Below are positions 1 through 13,940 of a DNA stretch of 64,000 nucleotides, one piece after another. Position 1 is the first letter of the stretch. Every line of letters starts with the position of its first letter. The notes beneath the pieces were generated by a model. That model saw only the letters and a list, made by a program, of their open reading frames with translations, was not told the origin of the DNA and did no database searches. Made by a program: the position numbers and the translations under genes. The DNA comes from Salvelinus alpinus (lineage: Eukaryota > Chordata > Actinopteri > Salmoniformes > Salmonidae). The stretch covers positions 3,083,652 through 3,147,651 of the forward strand of contig NC_092089.1 of NCBI RefSeq assembly GCF_045679555.1, written 5' to 3'.

Positions 1-1921
1 AGCCCAGTCTGACCTAACAAAACACACAGCCCTGTCTGAACTACCAAAACACACAGCCATGTAAGACCTACCAAAACACACAGCCCCATCTGACCTACCA
101 AAACACACAGTCCTGTCTGACCTAACAAAATACACAGCCCTGTCTGAACTACCAAAACACACAGTCCTGTCTGACCTACCAAAACACACAGCCCCATCTG
201 ACATACCAAAACACACAGTCCCATCTGACCTACCGAAACACACAGCCCCATCTGACCTACCAAAACACACAGTCCTGTCTGACCTAACAAAATACACAGC
301 CCTGTCTGAACTACCAAAACATACAGCCATGTAAGACCTACCAAAACACACAGCCACGACTGACCTACCAAAACACACAGTCCTGCATGACCTAACAAAA
401 TACACAGCCCTGTCTGAACTACCATAAAACACAGCCATGTAAGACCTACCAAAACACACAGCCCCATCTGACCTACCAAAACACACAGTCCTGCATGACC
501 TAACAAAATACACAGCCCTGTCTGAACTACCAAAACATACAGCCACGACTGACCTACCAAAACACACAGCCCCATCTGATCTACCAAAACACACAGCCCC
601 ATCTGACCTACCAAAACACACAGTCCTGTCTGACCTACCAAAACACACAGCCCCATCTGACCCACCAAAACACACAGTCCTGTCTGACCTACCAAAACAC
701 ACAGTCCCATCTGACCTACCGAAACACATAGCCCCATCTGACCTACCAAAACACACAGTCCTGTCTAACCTAACAAAATACACAGCCCTGTCTGAACTAC
801 CATAACACACAGCCCCATCTGACCTACCAAAACACACAGTCCTGTCTGACCTACCAAAACACACAGCCCCATCTGACCCACCAAAACACACAGCCCTGTC
901 TGACCTACCAAAACACACAGTCCCATCTGACCTACCGAAACACACAGCCCCATCTGACCTACCAAAACACACAGTCCTGTCTGACCTACCAAAACACACA
1001 GCCCCATCTGACCAACCAAAACACACAGCCCGGTCTGACCTACCAAAACACACAGCCCTGTCTGACCTACCAAAACACACAGCCCTGTCTGACCTACCAA
1101 AACACACTGTCCTGTCTGATCTACCAAAACACACAGTCCCATCTGATCTACCAAAACACACAGTCCTGTCTGACCTAACAAAATACACAGCCCTGTCTGA
1201 ACTACCAAAACACACAGTCCTGTCTGACCTACCAAAACACACAGCCCCATCTGACATACCAAAACACACAGTCCCATCTGACCTACCGAAACACACAGCC
1301 CCATCTGACCTACCAAAACACACAGTCCTGTCTAACCTAACAAAATACACAGCCCCATCTGACCTACCAAAACACACAGCCATGTCTGACCTACCAAAAC
1401 ACACAGCCCCATCTTACCTACCAAAACACACAGTCCTGTCTGACATACCAAAACACACAGTCCCGTCTGACCTACCAAAACACACAGCCCCATCTGACCT
1501 ACCAAAACACACAGTCCTGTCTGACCTACCAAAACACACAGTCCCATCAGACCTACCAAAACACACAGCCCCATCTGACCCACCAAAACACACAGCCCCA
1601 TCTGACCTACCAAAACACACAGCCCCATCTGACCTACCAAAATACACAGCCCCATCTGACCTACCAAAACACACAGTCCTGTCTGACCTAACAAAATACA
1701 CAGCCCCATCTGACCTACCAAAACACACAGCCCTGTCTGAACTACCAAAACACACAGCCATGTAAGACCTACCAAAACACACAGCCCCATCTGACCTACC
1801 AAAACACACAGCCCAGTCTTACCTAACAAAACACACAGCCCAGTCTGACCTAACAAAACACACAGCCCAGTCTGACCTACCAAAACACACAGCCCAGTCT
1901 GACCTACCAAAACACACAGCC
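1..1921. repeat. Minisatellite, 27 bp unit
   Basis: About 70 copies of a 27 bp unit (CTGACCTACCAAAACACACA plus CCCCAT, TCCTGT or similar). The array runs off the left edge of the window. Because 27 is a multiple of three, it produces long periodic open frames on both strands (9-residue period); nothing suggests they are translated. Variants differ mainly in the CCCCAT/TCCTGT/CCATGT block and are interspersed rather than sorted. Confidence 0.95.
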
Positions 1922-2026
1922 CTCACACTCACTAACATAGTTTATTCACACATACACATCCAGTTCACATACATTATACTGTAGACACAATACACATATT
2001 ACAGTAATACACAACATGCTGGAGCA

Positions 2027-3885
2027 GAGATGTACCATAAGAAGACATTAACCTAGGCCCTATATAAACAGTTGCTGTACCATAAGAAGACATTAACCTA
2101 GGCCCTATATAAACAGTTGATGTACCATAAGACATTAACCTAGGCCCTATATAAACAGTTGATGTACCATAAGAAGACATTAACCTAGGCCCTATATAAA
2201 CAGTTGATGTACCATAAGACATTAACCTAGGCCCTATATAAACAGTTGATGTACCATAAGAAGACATTAACCTAGGCCCTATATAAACAGTTGATGTACC
2301 ATAAGAAGACATTAACCTAGGCCCTATATAAACAGTTGATGTACCATAAGACATTAACCTAGGCCCTATATAAACAGTTGATGTACCATAAGAAGACATT
2401 AACCTAGGCCCTATATAAACAGTTGATGTACCATAAGAAGACATTAACCTAGGCCCTATATAAACAGTTGATGTACCATAAGAAGACATTAACCTAGGCC
2501 CTATATAAACAGTTGATGTACCATAAGACATTAACCTAGGCCCTATATAAACAGTTGATGTACCATAAGAAGACATTAACCTAGGCCCTATATAAACAGT
2601 TGATGTACCATAAGATATTAACCTAGGCCCTATATAAACAGTTGATGTACCATAAGAAGACATTAACCTAGGCCCTATATAAACAGTTGATGGACCATAA
2701 GAAGATATTAACCTAGGCCCTATATAAACAGTTGCTGTACCATAAGAAGACATTAACCTAGGCCCTATATAAACAGTTGATGTACCATAATAAGACATTA
2801 ACCTAGGCCCTATATAAACAGTTGATGTACCATAAGATATTAACCTAGGCCCTATATAAACAGTTGATGTACCATAAGAAGACATTAACCTAGGCCCTAT
2901 ATAAACAGTTGATGTACCATAAGAAGATATTAACCTAGGCCCTATATAAACAGTTGATGTACCATAAGACATTAACCTAGGCCCTATATAAACAGTTGAT
3001 GTACCATAAGAAGACATTAACCTAGGCCCTATATAAACAGTTGATGTACCATAAGAAGATATTAACCTAGGCCCTATATAAACAGTTGCTGTACCATAAG
3101 AAGACATTAACCTAGGCCCTATATAAACAGTTGATGTACCATAATAAGACATTAACCTAGGCCCTATATAAACAGTTGATGTACCATAAGATATTAACCT
3201 AGGCCCTATATAAACAGTTGATGTACCATAAGATATTAACCTAGGCCCTATATAAACAGTTGATGTACCATAAGAAGACATTAACCTAGGCCCTATATAA
3301 ACAGTTGATGTACCATAAGAAGATATTAACCTAGGCCCTATATAAACAGTTGCTGTACCATAAGAAGACATTAACCTAGGCCCTATATAAACAGTTGCTG
3401 TACCATAAGAAGACATTAACCTAGGCCCTATATAAACAGTTGCTGTACCATAAGAAGACATTAACCTAGGCCCTATATAAACAGTTGATGTACCATAAGA
3501 AGACATTAACCTAGGCCCTATATAAACAGTTGATGTACCATAAGAAGACATTAACCTAGGCCCTATATAAACAGTTGATGTACAATAAGAAGATATTAAC
3601 CTAGGCCCTATATAAACAGTTGATGTACCATAAGACATTAACCTAGGCCCTATATAAACAGTTGATGTACCATAAGAAGACATTAACCTAGGCCCTATAT
3701 AAACAGTTGATGTACCATAAGAAGACATTAACCTAGGCCCTATATAAACAGTTGATGTACCATAAGAAGACATTAACCTAGGCCCTATATAAACAGTTGA
3801 TGTACAATAAGAAGATATTAACCTAGGCCCTATATAAACAGTTGATGTACCATAAGACATTAACCTAGGCCCTATATAAACAGTT
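2027..3885. repeat. Minisatellite, 45/42 bp units
   Basis: About 42 copies of GATGTACCATAAGAAGACAT followed by TAACCTAGGCCCTATATAAA and CAGTT (45 bp), mixed with a 42 bp form lacking one AAG. Point variants (GACATT/GATATT, GATG/GCTG) are scattered. Every unit carries CTATATAAAC, which looks like a TATA box, and an AvrII site (CCTAGG). The minus-strand open frame of about 650 codons follows only from unit lengths divisible by three. Confidence 0.95.
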
Positions 3886-4350
3886 GTGTCCATAACATGC
3901 ACACACCTGCTCAGAAGCACACACCAGGCTTGAAGTTTGAGCTGTACCACAACACTGCTGGTAGTCAGTGTGAGAGATAGGATCTTAATTTGGCCAGTTT
4001 CTCACAGCAGGAAAATAATGCTGCAGCAACAGGAAGTGTGATTTATTATGTGGATTATAATTAGGGGTTGATACATTTTTCTTTAGGGTAAATAAAGTCT
4101 GACATATTTCAGTGGAAATAACAAACTTTAGAAGCCTTTTAAAACCTTGAATACACTACAAGTTTGCATTTCCTGCAACAGGGTGATCAAATCAAGATCC
4201 TACATATTTATAGATCGAATAAGAGCTGTAGGCTGCTATACCACTTCACAATGTGTCAACTCTCATACTGTCAGATCTGTGAGTGTTAAGAGGAGGGTGT
4301 TACAGTCAGTTAGACGACTGTTCCAGGTTTTAGGGCATGTTAGGGTGAGG
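3886..4350. other. Unique sequence, nothing recognised
   Basis: A/T-rich single-copy-looking DNA between two minisatellites. No gene, splice-flanked exon or known repeat was recognised. The last part (TAAGGGCTGCAGCAAGC-like) is the seed of the next array. Confidence 0.5.
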
Positions 4351-4351
4351 G

Positions 4352-4927
4352 CAGCAAGCACCAACTAAGGGCTGCAGCAAGCTTCCCCTAACATTCACCA
4401 GCTAAGGGCTGCAGCAAGCTTCAGCTAACATTCACCAGCTAAGGGCTGCAGCAAGCTTCAGCTAACATTCACCAGCTAAGGGCTGCAGCAAGCTTCAGCT
4501 AACATTCACCAGCTAAGGGCTGCAGCAAGCTTCAGCTAACATTCACCAGCTAAGGGCTGCAGCAAGCTTCCCCTAACATTCACCAACTAAGGGCTGCAGC
4601 AAGCTTCCCCTAACATTCACCAGCTAAGGGCTGCAGCAAGCTTCAGCTAACATTCACCAGCTAAGGGCTGCAGCAAGCTTCCCCTAACATTCACCAACTA
4701 AGGGCTGCAGCAAGCTTCCCCTAACATTCACCAGCTAAGGGCTGCAGCAAGCTTCAGCTAACATTCACCAGCTAAGGGCTGCAGCAAGCTTCCCCTAACA
4801 TTCACCAGCTAAGGGCTGCAGCAAGCTTCAGCTAACATTCACCAGCTAAGGGCTGCAGCAAGCTTCCCCTAACATTCACCAGCTAAGGGCTCCAGCAAGC
4901 TTCCCCTAACATTCACCAGCTAAGGGC
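4352..4927. repeat. Minisatellite, 37 bp unit
   Basis: About 15 copies of a 37 bp unit (AGCTAAGGGCTGCAGCAAGC, then TTCAGCTAACATTCACC). Two forms alternate, CTTCAGCTAA and CTTCCCCTAA, with AGCT/AACT variation. Each unit has PstI (CTGCAG) and HindIII (AAGCTT) sites. Confidence 0.95.
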
Positions 4928-4949
4928 TTGAACTGTTCATAATATCTGC

Positions 4950-4952
4950 AAT

Positions 4953-4983
<31 letters not shown>

Positions 4984-5090
4984 ACGAAAGAGAGAGAAAG
5001 GGAAAGCGACAGAGAGAGAGAGAACTAAAGAGAGAGAGAACGAAAGAGAGAGAGAGAGAGAAAGGGAAAGCGAGAGATAGAGAAAGGGAA

Positions 5091-5165
<75 letters not shown>
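4950..5165. repeat. (GA)n microsatellite
   Basis: GA-rich tract with interruptions (AACGAAAG, GGGAAAGCGA) in the left half and a pure (GA) run from about 5095. It abuts the truncated 5' end of the LINE relic that follows. Confidence 0.95.
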
Positions 5166-5172
<7 letters not shown>

Positions 5173-5269
5173 CACAAATGCGCGCACAGGAACACTACCT
5201 GATCTAACGAGCACACGAGGAGACAGCTTTATTACAGGCCATACTGTTTCTAACTGCCTTAATCCCATA

Positions 5270-8200
5270 GAAACAACAGTGACAGCACCGTCAACAAAAA
5301 TGGAAGGGATCTTTTGCAGCTCTGTAGAAGCCTGGGTCTGTACTTTGTCAATGGTAGGTTACGGGGGACTCTTTGGTGAGATTCACCTACTGCTCACCTC
5401 TTGGCCACAGCACAGTAGACTATATGATCACAGACATTGACCCTTTCTCTCTCAGCTCATTCACTGTCAAGCCACTAACACCTCTGTCTGATCACAGCCA
5501 AATTACGTTGTTCCTCAAAAGACCAGACATGGAAACAACCACACATTCACAGCCCAGCAAGCTGTACAACATCAGACATTCATACAGATGGGCCCAAAAT
5601 AGCACAGAAGAATACCAGAAAGCAACCTGTAACCAAAATATCCAAACACTCTTAGATAACTTTCTGGATACCACATTCACTCACAGTAAAGAAGGCATCA
5701 ATCTAGCAGTACAAAACATCAACTATATATTCAGGCAAACGGTAAAAGAAGCACAATTGAAATTTATAAAAAAATATATAAAAAAGATCACAGATGACAA
5801 CTGGTTTGATGCAGATTGTAAAATCACAAGGAAAAACTTAGAACACTATCCAACCAAAAGCACAGAGACCCAAATAATGGTGAATTACGCCTTCATTATT
5901 GTGAGACTTTAAAACTCTATAAACGTACACTCAGAACCAAAAAAGCACAGTACAACAGAAAGCAGCTGACGCTAATTGAGGAGTCCATAAACACAAACAA
6001 CTTCTGGGAAAATTGGAAAAAACGAAAAAAATCTAAAGAAGAGGAATTAGATATACAATATGGTGACATATGGACAACCCATTTTAAAACACTCTACAAC
6101 ACCGTTCAAATTGACACAAACGCAGAACAACGCCAAATTCATGATAAGTTGAATGGATTAGAAAAAGCTATAAAGGACAATCAAAATCCACTGGACTCCC
6201 CAATTACTGACCAGGAGCTCTATAAGAAACTTCAGGCTCTCAAATTTAAAAAGGCATGCGGACCTGATGGCATCCTAAATGAGATGCTCAAACTTACTAG
6301 TGCAAAATTTAAATTGGCTATATTAAAAGTGTTTAATTTGATCCTGAGTGTAGGTTATTTCCCTGACATCTGGAATCTCATCTGGAATCACAACCCCGAT
6401 CTTTAAGAATGGAGACAAATTTGACCCTAACAATTACAGAGGCATTTGTGTGAACAGTAACCTGGGGAAGGTTTTCTGTAGTATTATAAATGTACGAGTT
6501 CTAAACTTCCCTAATAAGCACAACGTCTTGAGTAAAAGCCAACTTGGATTTATACCAAAACATCGCACAACTGATCATATTTACACCCTACACACCCTGA
6601 TAGATAAACATGTCCACCAAAATATACGTTCGCTTTATCGACTTCCAAAAAGCATTTGATTCTATTTGGCATACAGGACTGTTCTACAAAGTTATTGAAA
6701 GTGGTGTAGGGGGTAAAACATATGACATAATTAAATCAATGTATACTGGCAATACGTGCAGCATTAAAATTGGCAAGAAAATAACATAATTCTTTAACCA
6801 GGGGCGGGGCCTTCGTCATTGTTGCAATCTGAGTCCTGCACTCTTCAATATTTACATCAACGAATTCGCCACTATTCTAGAAAAATCCTCAGCCCCTGGT
6901 GTTAGTCTCCATAATTCAGAGGTTAAATGCCTACTCTTCGCAGATGACCTATGCCTGCTGTCACCCACAGCACATGGCCTACAGCAGAGCCTGGACCTGC
7001 TAGAGCAGTACTGCCAGACCTGAGCCCTGGCAGTAAACCCCCACAGCAGAGCCTGGACCTGCTAGAGCAGTACTGCCAGACCTGGGCCCTGGCAGTAAAC
7101 CCCCACAGCAGAGCCTGGACCTGCTAGAGCAGTACTGCCAGACCTGAGCCCTGGCAGTAAACCCCCACAGCAGAGCCTGGACCTGCTAGAGCAGTACTGC
7201 CAGACCTGAGCCCTGGCAGTAAACCCCCACAGCAGAGCCTGGACCTGCTAGAGCAGTACTGCCAGACCTGAGCCCTGGCAGTAAACCCCCACAGCAGAGC
7301 CTGGACCTGCTAGAGCAGTACTGCCAGACCTGAGCCCTGGCAGTAAACCCCCACAGCAGAGCCTGGACCTGCTAGAGCAGTACTGCCAGACCTGAGCCCT
7401 GGCAGTAAACCCCCACAGCAGAGCCTGGACCTGCTAGAGCAGTACTGCCAGACCTGAGCCCTGGCAGTAAACCCCCACAGCAGAGCCTGGACCTGCTAGA
7501 GCAGTACTGCCAGACCTGAGCCCTGGCAGTAAACCCCAAAAATACTCAAATAATGATTTTCCAGAGAAGATCCAGATCTCAGGGAATTAGACCAAACTTC
7601 TAAATTGGTACAAAATATATAGAGTACTGTACACACTACAATTACTTAGGTTTAAAAATAAGCTCAACTGGACACCTTAATGAGGCAGTGAATGAACTGA
7701 GAGAGAAAGCACGCAGGGCATTCTACGCCATTAAAAAGCAAATTCAAATTGAAATACCTATTAAAATTTGGCTAAAACTGATTGAATATGTCATTGAACC
7801 AATTGCACTTTATGGCAGCGACGTGTGGGGTCCACTTGCAAAACAAGATTTCATCAAATGGGACAAACACCCCATTGAAACCCTGCATGCAGAGTTCTGT
7901 AAGATTCTCCTACATGTCCAGAGGAAAACTACAAACAATGCATGCAGGGCAGAATTAGGCCAATATCCACTAATAATAAAAACTCAAAAAAGAGCAATTC
8001 AGTTTTGGAAACATCTAAAATACAGTGACCCCCTCTCATATCACTACCAAGCCCTGCAATGCCAAGAGCTGAGCAAAGAAAAGAGTCCCCTCATCCAGCT
8101 GGTCCTGGGGCTGAGTTCACAAACCTGTTCTACTAACACACTGAAGCCTCAGGACCAGAACATCCAATCAATCAGAATAAACCAAATTACAACACAGTCA

Positions 8201-8437
8201 AAACAAAACTGCATTGCTTATTGGGAAACACAAAGCAAAATGCAGTGCTATCTGGCCCTAAATCGACAGTACACCGTGGCTAAATATTTGACCATGGTTA
8301 CTGATCAAAACCTTAGAAAAACCTTGACAAAGTACAGGCTCAGTGAGCACAGCCTTGCCATTGAGAAGGGTAGACACAGGAAAACCTGGCTCCCTGTAGA
8401 GGAAAGGCTATGCAACCACTGCACAAGAACCTGAGAC
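5270..8437 (+). pseudogene. LINE ORF2 remains (endonuclease-reverse transcriptase)
   Basis: Endonuclease C-terminal part at 5373-5912, with a TVDYMITD block and the SDHSQI motif typical of apurinic-like endonucleases. Reverse transcriptase blocks follow: KACGPDGILNEMLK at about 6250-6290, IDFQKAFDSIWH at about 6630-6670, and FADDLCLLSP (catalytic FADD) at about 6936-6965. After the tandem array, a 248-residue C-terminal piece is open at 7688-8434 (YGSDVWGP, NNACRAELGQYPL). Stops and frame changes near 5910, 6405, 6660 and 6790, plus the array, show the copy cannot make a functional protein. Confidence 0.85.
6981..7540 (+). repeat. 62 bp tandem array inside the LINE reverse transcriptase region
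   Basis: Nine copies of a 62 bp unit (ACAGCAGAGCCTGGACCTGC and onward to GGCAGTAAACCCCC), nearly identical, lying directly after the FADD catalytic block. The unit encodes the LQQSLDLLEQYCQTWALAVNP stretch of the RT, so the array grew from LINE coding sequence. 62 is not divisible by three, so each copy shifts frame. Confidence 0.95.
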
Positions 8438-8838
8438 AGAGCTGCATTTCCTGACAAAATGTCAAAAGTATAAAACAATTAGAGTGTCATTTTCAAGGGT
8501 TCTTATTCTTATTCAAGGGTTTCACCTCTCTGATGAGGATAGGCTACCCGTCCTGTTGGGGGAGGACGCAGAGAGCTGTGGGTTGGCAGCGCACTACATT
8601 GCTGCCTGCCATAAGTTGAGGGACGGTGTCTGACAGACCAATCAACCTGCACATGTACTCTACTGTATGCTTATTCTTATTGTTAAATGTATGGTTATTT
8701 TGACACTTGGTTATTGTTGTTACTGTTGTCCCGTTGACAATTTTGATTCTCATTTTTATTTATTATTATATTGTAAATATCCAAAATAGCTTTGGCAATA
8801 TGTACATTGTTACGTCATGCCAATAAAGCGAATTGAAT

Positions 8839-8952
<114 letters not shown>

Positions 8953-8959
8953 AAGGCTG

Positions 8960-10795
8960 GAGCCCGCAGGCAGGTAGGTTGGTCACAAAACAGCCCCATG
9001 CCCAGGGGCAGGCAGGTAGGTTGGTCACATAACAGCCCCATGCCCAGGGGCAGGCAGGTAGGTAGGTCACAAAACAGCCCCATGCCCAGGGGCAGGCAGG
9101 TAGGTTGGTCACAAAACAGCCCCATGCCCAGGGGCAGGCAGGTAGGTTGGTCACAAAACAGCCCCATGCCCAGGGGCAGGCAGGTAGGTTGGTCACAAAA
9201 CAGCCCCATGCCCAGGGGCAGGCAGGTAGGTTGGTCACAAAACAGCCCCATGCCCAGGGGCAGGCAGGTAGGTTGGTCACAAAACAGCCCCATGCCCAGG
9301 GGCAGGCAGGTAGGTTGGTCACAAAACAGCCCCATGCCCAGGGGCAGGCAGGTAGGTTGGTCACAAAACAGCCCCATGCCCAGGGGCAGGCAGGTAGGTT
9401 GGTCACAAAACAGCCCCATGCCCAGGGGCAGGCAGGTAGGTTGGTCACATAACAGCCCCATGCCCAGGGGCAGGCAGGTAGGTGGGCAGGCAGGTAGGTT
9501 GGTCACAAAACAGCCCCATGCCCAGGGGCAGGCAGGTAGGTTGGTCACATAACAGCCCCATGCCCAGGGGCAGGCAGGTAGGTTGGTCACAAAACAGCCC
9601 CATGCCCAGGGGCAGGCAGGTAGGTTGGTCACAAAACAGCCCCATGCCCAGGGGCAGGCAGGTAGGTTGGTCACAAAACAGCCCCATGCCCAGGGGCAGG
9701 CAGGTAGGTTGGTCACAAAACAGCCCCATGCCCAGGGGCAGGCAGGTAGGTGGGCAGGCAGGTAGGTAGGTTGGTCACAAAACAGCCCCATGCCCAGGGG
9801 CAGGCAGGTAGGTTGGTCACAAAACAGCCCCATGCCCAGGGGCAGGCAGGTAGGTTGGTCACAAAACAGCCCCATGCCCAGGGGCAGGCAGGTAGGTTGG
9901 TCACAAAACAGCCCCATGCCAGCTGGCACACAGGTAGGTTGGTCACATAACAGCCCCATGCCAGCTGGCACACAGGTAGGTTGGTCACATAACAGCCCCA
10001 TGCCAGCTGGCACACAGGTAGGTTGGTCACATAACAGCCCCATGCCCGCTTGCAGGCAGGTAGGTTGGTCACATAACAGCCCCATGCCCGCTGGCAGGCA
10101 GGTAGGTTGGTCACATAACAGCCCCATGCCCAGGGGCAGGCAGGTAGGTTGGTCACATAACAGCCCCATGCCCACTTGTAGGCAGGTAGGTTGGTCACAT
10201 AACAGCCCCATGCCCAGGGGCAGGCAGGTAGGTTGGTCACATAACAGCCCCATGCCCACTTGTAGGCAGGTAGGTTGGTCACATAACAGCCCCATGCCCA
10301 GGGGCAGGCAGGTAGGTTGGTCACATAACAGCCCCATGCCCAGGGGCAGGCAGGTAGGTTGGTCACATAACAGCCCCATGCCCAGGGGCAGGCAGGTAGG
10401 TTGGTCACATAACAGCCCCATGCCCAGGGGCAGGCAGGTAGGTTGGTCACATAACAGCCCCATGCCCAGGGGCAGGCAGGTAGGTTGGTCACATAACAGC
10501 CCCATGCCCAGGGGCAGGCAGGTAGGTTGGTCACATAACAGCCCCATGCCCAGGGGCAGGCAGGTAGGTGGGCAGGCAGGTAGGTTGGTCACATAACAGC
10601 CCCATGCCCACTTGTAGGCAGGTAGGTTGGTCACATAACAGCCCCATGAACGCTGGCAGGCAGGTAGGTTGGTCACATAACAGCCATTTGCCAGCTGGCA
10701 GGCAGGTAGGTTGGTCACATAACAGCCATTTGCCCGCTGGCAGGCAGGTAGGTTGGTCACATAACAGCCATTTGCCAGCTGGCAGGCAGGTAGAT
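8960..10795. repeat. Minisatellite, 42 bp unit
   Basis: About 43 copies of a 42 bp unit (GGCAGGCAGGTAGGTTGGTC, then ACAAAACAGCCCCATGCCCA and GG). The right half uses ACATAACAGC and diverged forms (CCAGCTGGCACACAGG, CCACTTGTAGG), while the left half uses ACAAAACAGC. Three insertions of GTGGGCAGGCAGGTAGG mark short expansions. Unit length divisible by three gives overlapping long open frames on both strands; these are not genes. Confidence 0.95.
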
Positions 10796-10960
10796 AGAGA
10801 TATACAGACCAGCCAACCACAGCTTTTCTTCCAAACCCATTTTGCCACAGTCAAAGCCGGCCAAGCCAAGCCTGTCCCGATCCAACCCATTGTGTGTCTT
10901 TAGCCAGGCCCATTAAGCATTTATACAGCTACCTGCCTGACAGCCTCAAGAGACCGGCAG
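10796..10960. other. Short unique spacer between arrays
   Basis: Unique-looking sequence with no recognised exon or repeat, apart from the first degenerate copy of the next array. Confidence 0.4.
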
Positions 10961-10964
10961 CCTC

Positions 10965-12400
10965 ATGCAGCAGAACCCTCCAGCCTCCAGCCACAGTGCC
11001 TCTCAGAGCTACACAGCAGAACCCTCCAGCCTCCAGCCACAGTGCCTCTCAGAGCTACGCAGCAGAACCCTCCAGCCTCCAGCTACAGTGCCTCTCAGAG
11101 CTACACAGCAGAACCCTCCAGCCACAGTGCCTCTCAGAGCTACGCAGCAGAACCCTCCAGCCTCCAGCTACAGTGCCTCTCAGAGCTACACAGCAGAACC
11201 CTCCAGCCTCCAGCCACAGTGCCTCTCAGAGCTACACAGCAGAACCCTCCAGCCACAGTGCCTCTCAGAGCTACACAGCAGAACCCTCCAGCCTCCAGCT
11301 ACAGTGCCTCTCAGAGCTACGCAGCAGAACCCTCCAGCCTCCAGCCTCCAGCCACAGTGCCTCTCAGAGCTACACAGCAGAACCCTCCAGCCACAGTGCC
11401 TCTCAGAGCTACACAGCAGAACCCTCCAGCCTCCAGCTACAGTGCCTCTCAGAGCTACGCAGCAGAACCCTCCAGCCACAGTGCCTCTCAGAGCTACACA
11501 GCAGAACCCTCCAGCCTCCAGCTACAGTGCCTCTCAGAGCTACGCAGCAGAACCCTCCAGCCTCCAGCCTCCAGCCACAGTGCCTCTCAGAGCTACACAG
11601 CAGAACCCTCCAGCCACAGTGCCTCTCAGAGCTACACAGCAGAACCCTCCAGCCTCCAGCCACAGTGCCTCTCAGAGCTACGCAGCAGAACCCTCCAGCC
11701 TCCAGCCACAGTGCCTCTCAGAGCTACACAGCAGAACCCTCCAGCCTCCAGCCACAGTGCCTCTCAGAGCTACGCAGCAGAACCCTCCAGCCTCCAGCTA
11801 CAGTGCCTCTCAGAGCTACACAGCAGAACCCTCCAGCTACAGTGCCTCTCAGAGCTACGCAGCAGAACCCTCCAGCCTCCAGCCACAGTGCCTCTCAGAG
11901 CTACACAGCAGAACCCTCCAGCCTCCAGCCACAGTGCCTCTCAGAGCTACGCAGCAGAACCCTCCAGCCTCCAGCCACAGTGCCTCTCAGAGCTACGCAG
12001 CAGAACCCTCCAGCCTCCAGCCACAGTGCCTCTCAGAGCTACGCAGCAGAACCCTCCAGCCTCCAGCCACAGTGCCTCTCAGAGCTACACAGCAGAACCC
12101 TCCAGCCTCCAGCTACAGTGCCTCTCAGAGCTACACAGCAGAACCCTCCAGCCACAGTGCCTCTCAGAGCTACACAGCAGAACCCTCCAGCCTCCAGCTA
12201 CAGTGCCTCTCAGAGCTACGCAGCAGAACCCTCCAGCCTCCAGCCACAGTGCCTCTCAGAGCTACACAGCAGAACCCTCCAGCCACAGTGCCTCTCAGAG
12301 CTACACAGCAGAACCCTCCAGCCTCCAGCTACAGTGCCTCTCAGAGCTATGCAGCAGAACCCTCCAGCCTCCAGCCACAGTGCCTCTCAGAGCTACGCAG
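10965..12400. repeat. Minisatellite, 46/39 bp units
   Basis: About 33 units of CAGTGCCTCTCAGAGCTACA, CAGCAGAACCCTCCAGCC plus an optional TCCAGCC, giving 46 and 39 bp forms (a few have the 7 bp block twice). Variants ACAC/ACGC and CCACAG/CTACAG are mixed. All three plus-strand frames are open for more than 470 codons because the unit contains no plus-strand stop in any frame. Confidence 0.95.
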
Positions 12401-12612
12401 CAGGACAATACAGCAGCCCATTATCCAGCCTTTAAACCTCTTTACTGGGACACAGGGACATCTACAGCATAGGAACTAGGTTAGACTTATCATAGATCAT
12501 AACAGCAAGGCCTGGAGGATTGTACAAGCCACTATCATCCTGTTGAGAGGTGTGTGTGAGTGGAGGCATGATGCATGGATCTGTTACCATGAGAAAGGCA
12601 GATCCACAGGGG
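12401..12612. other. Unique spacer
   Basis: Short unique sequence; nothing recognised. Confidence 0.4.
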
Positions 12613-12868
12613 AGCTCTCTCTGCTTCTCTCTCTGCTTCTCTCTCACTCTCTCCCTCTAGTCCCCTTCTCCCCTTTCTCTCTGCTTCTCTGTCTCTCTCC
12701 CTCTTGTCCCCTTCTCCCCTTTCTCTCTGCTTCTCTCTCTCTCTCCCTCTTGTCCCCTTCTCCCCTTTCTCTCTGCTTCTCTCTCTCTCTCCCTCTTGTC
12801 CCCTTCTCCCCTTTCTCTCTGCTTCTCTCTCCCTCTTGTCCCCTTCTCCCCTTTCTCTCTCTTTCTCT
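12613..12868. repeat. Pyrimidine-rich minisatellite
   Basis: About six units of roughly 44-46 bp built from CTCTCTCCCTCTTGTCCCCT and TCTCCCCTTTCTCTCTGCTT. Purine/pyrimidine strand asymmetry is complete. Confidence 0.9.
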
Positions 12869-12936
12869 AGACATGACGGCACCAGCCACAAATTCCTGAC
12901 TCACCAGTTCTTAGACTCACCCCGTGGCCACACACA

Positions 12937-13207
12937 TTCACACACACCAACACCCCTTATGCACAATTATATATACACACACATTCACATACACCAACAC
13001 ACATGCACAATTATATATACACACACATTCACACACACCAACACACATGCACAATTATATATACACACACATTCACACACACCAACACACATGCACAATT
13101 ATATCTACACACACATTCACATACACCAACACAGATGCACAATTATATATACACACACATTCACACACACCAACACACATGCACAATTATATCTACACAC
13201 ACATTCA
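12937..13207. repeat. Minisatellite, 44 bp unit
   Basis: About six copies of GCACAATTATATATACACAC, ACATTCACACACACCAACACACAT. A compound of an ATATAT core and CA-rich flanks. Confidence 0.9.
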
Positions 13208-13662
<455 letters not shown>

Positions 13663-13663
13663 C

Positions 13664-13940
<277 letters not shown>

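Noticed and set aside
1974-3950. 658-residue minus-strand ORF with a 15-residue repeat
   Set aside because: It is wholly explained by a 45/42 bp minisatellite with unit lengths divisible by three. There is no non-repeat domain and the opposite strand is equally periodic.
1-4927. CRISPR-like alternation of repeats and spacers
   Set aside because: Units are head-to-tail without unique spacers, and the DNA is from a vertebrate.
10894-12479. Three overlapping plus-strand ORFs of 476-513 residues
   Set aside because: All three frames are open across the same array, so no frame stands out as coding.
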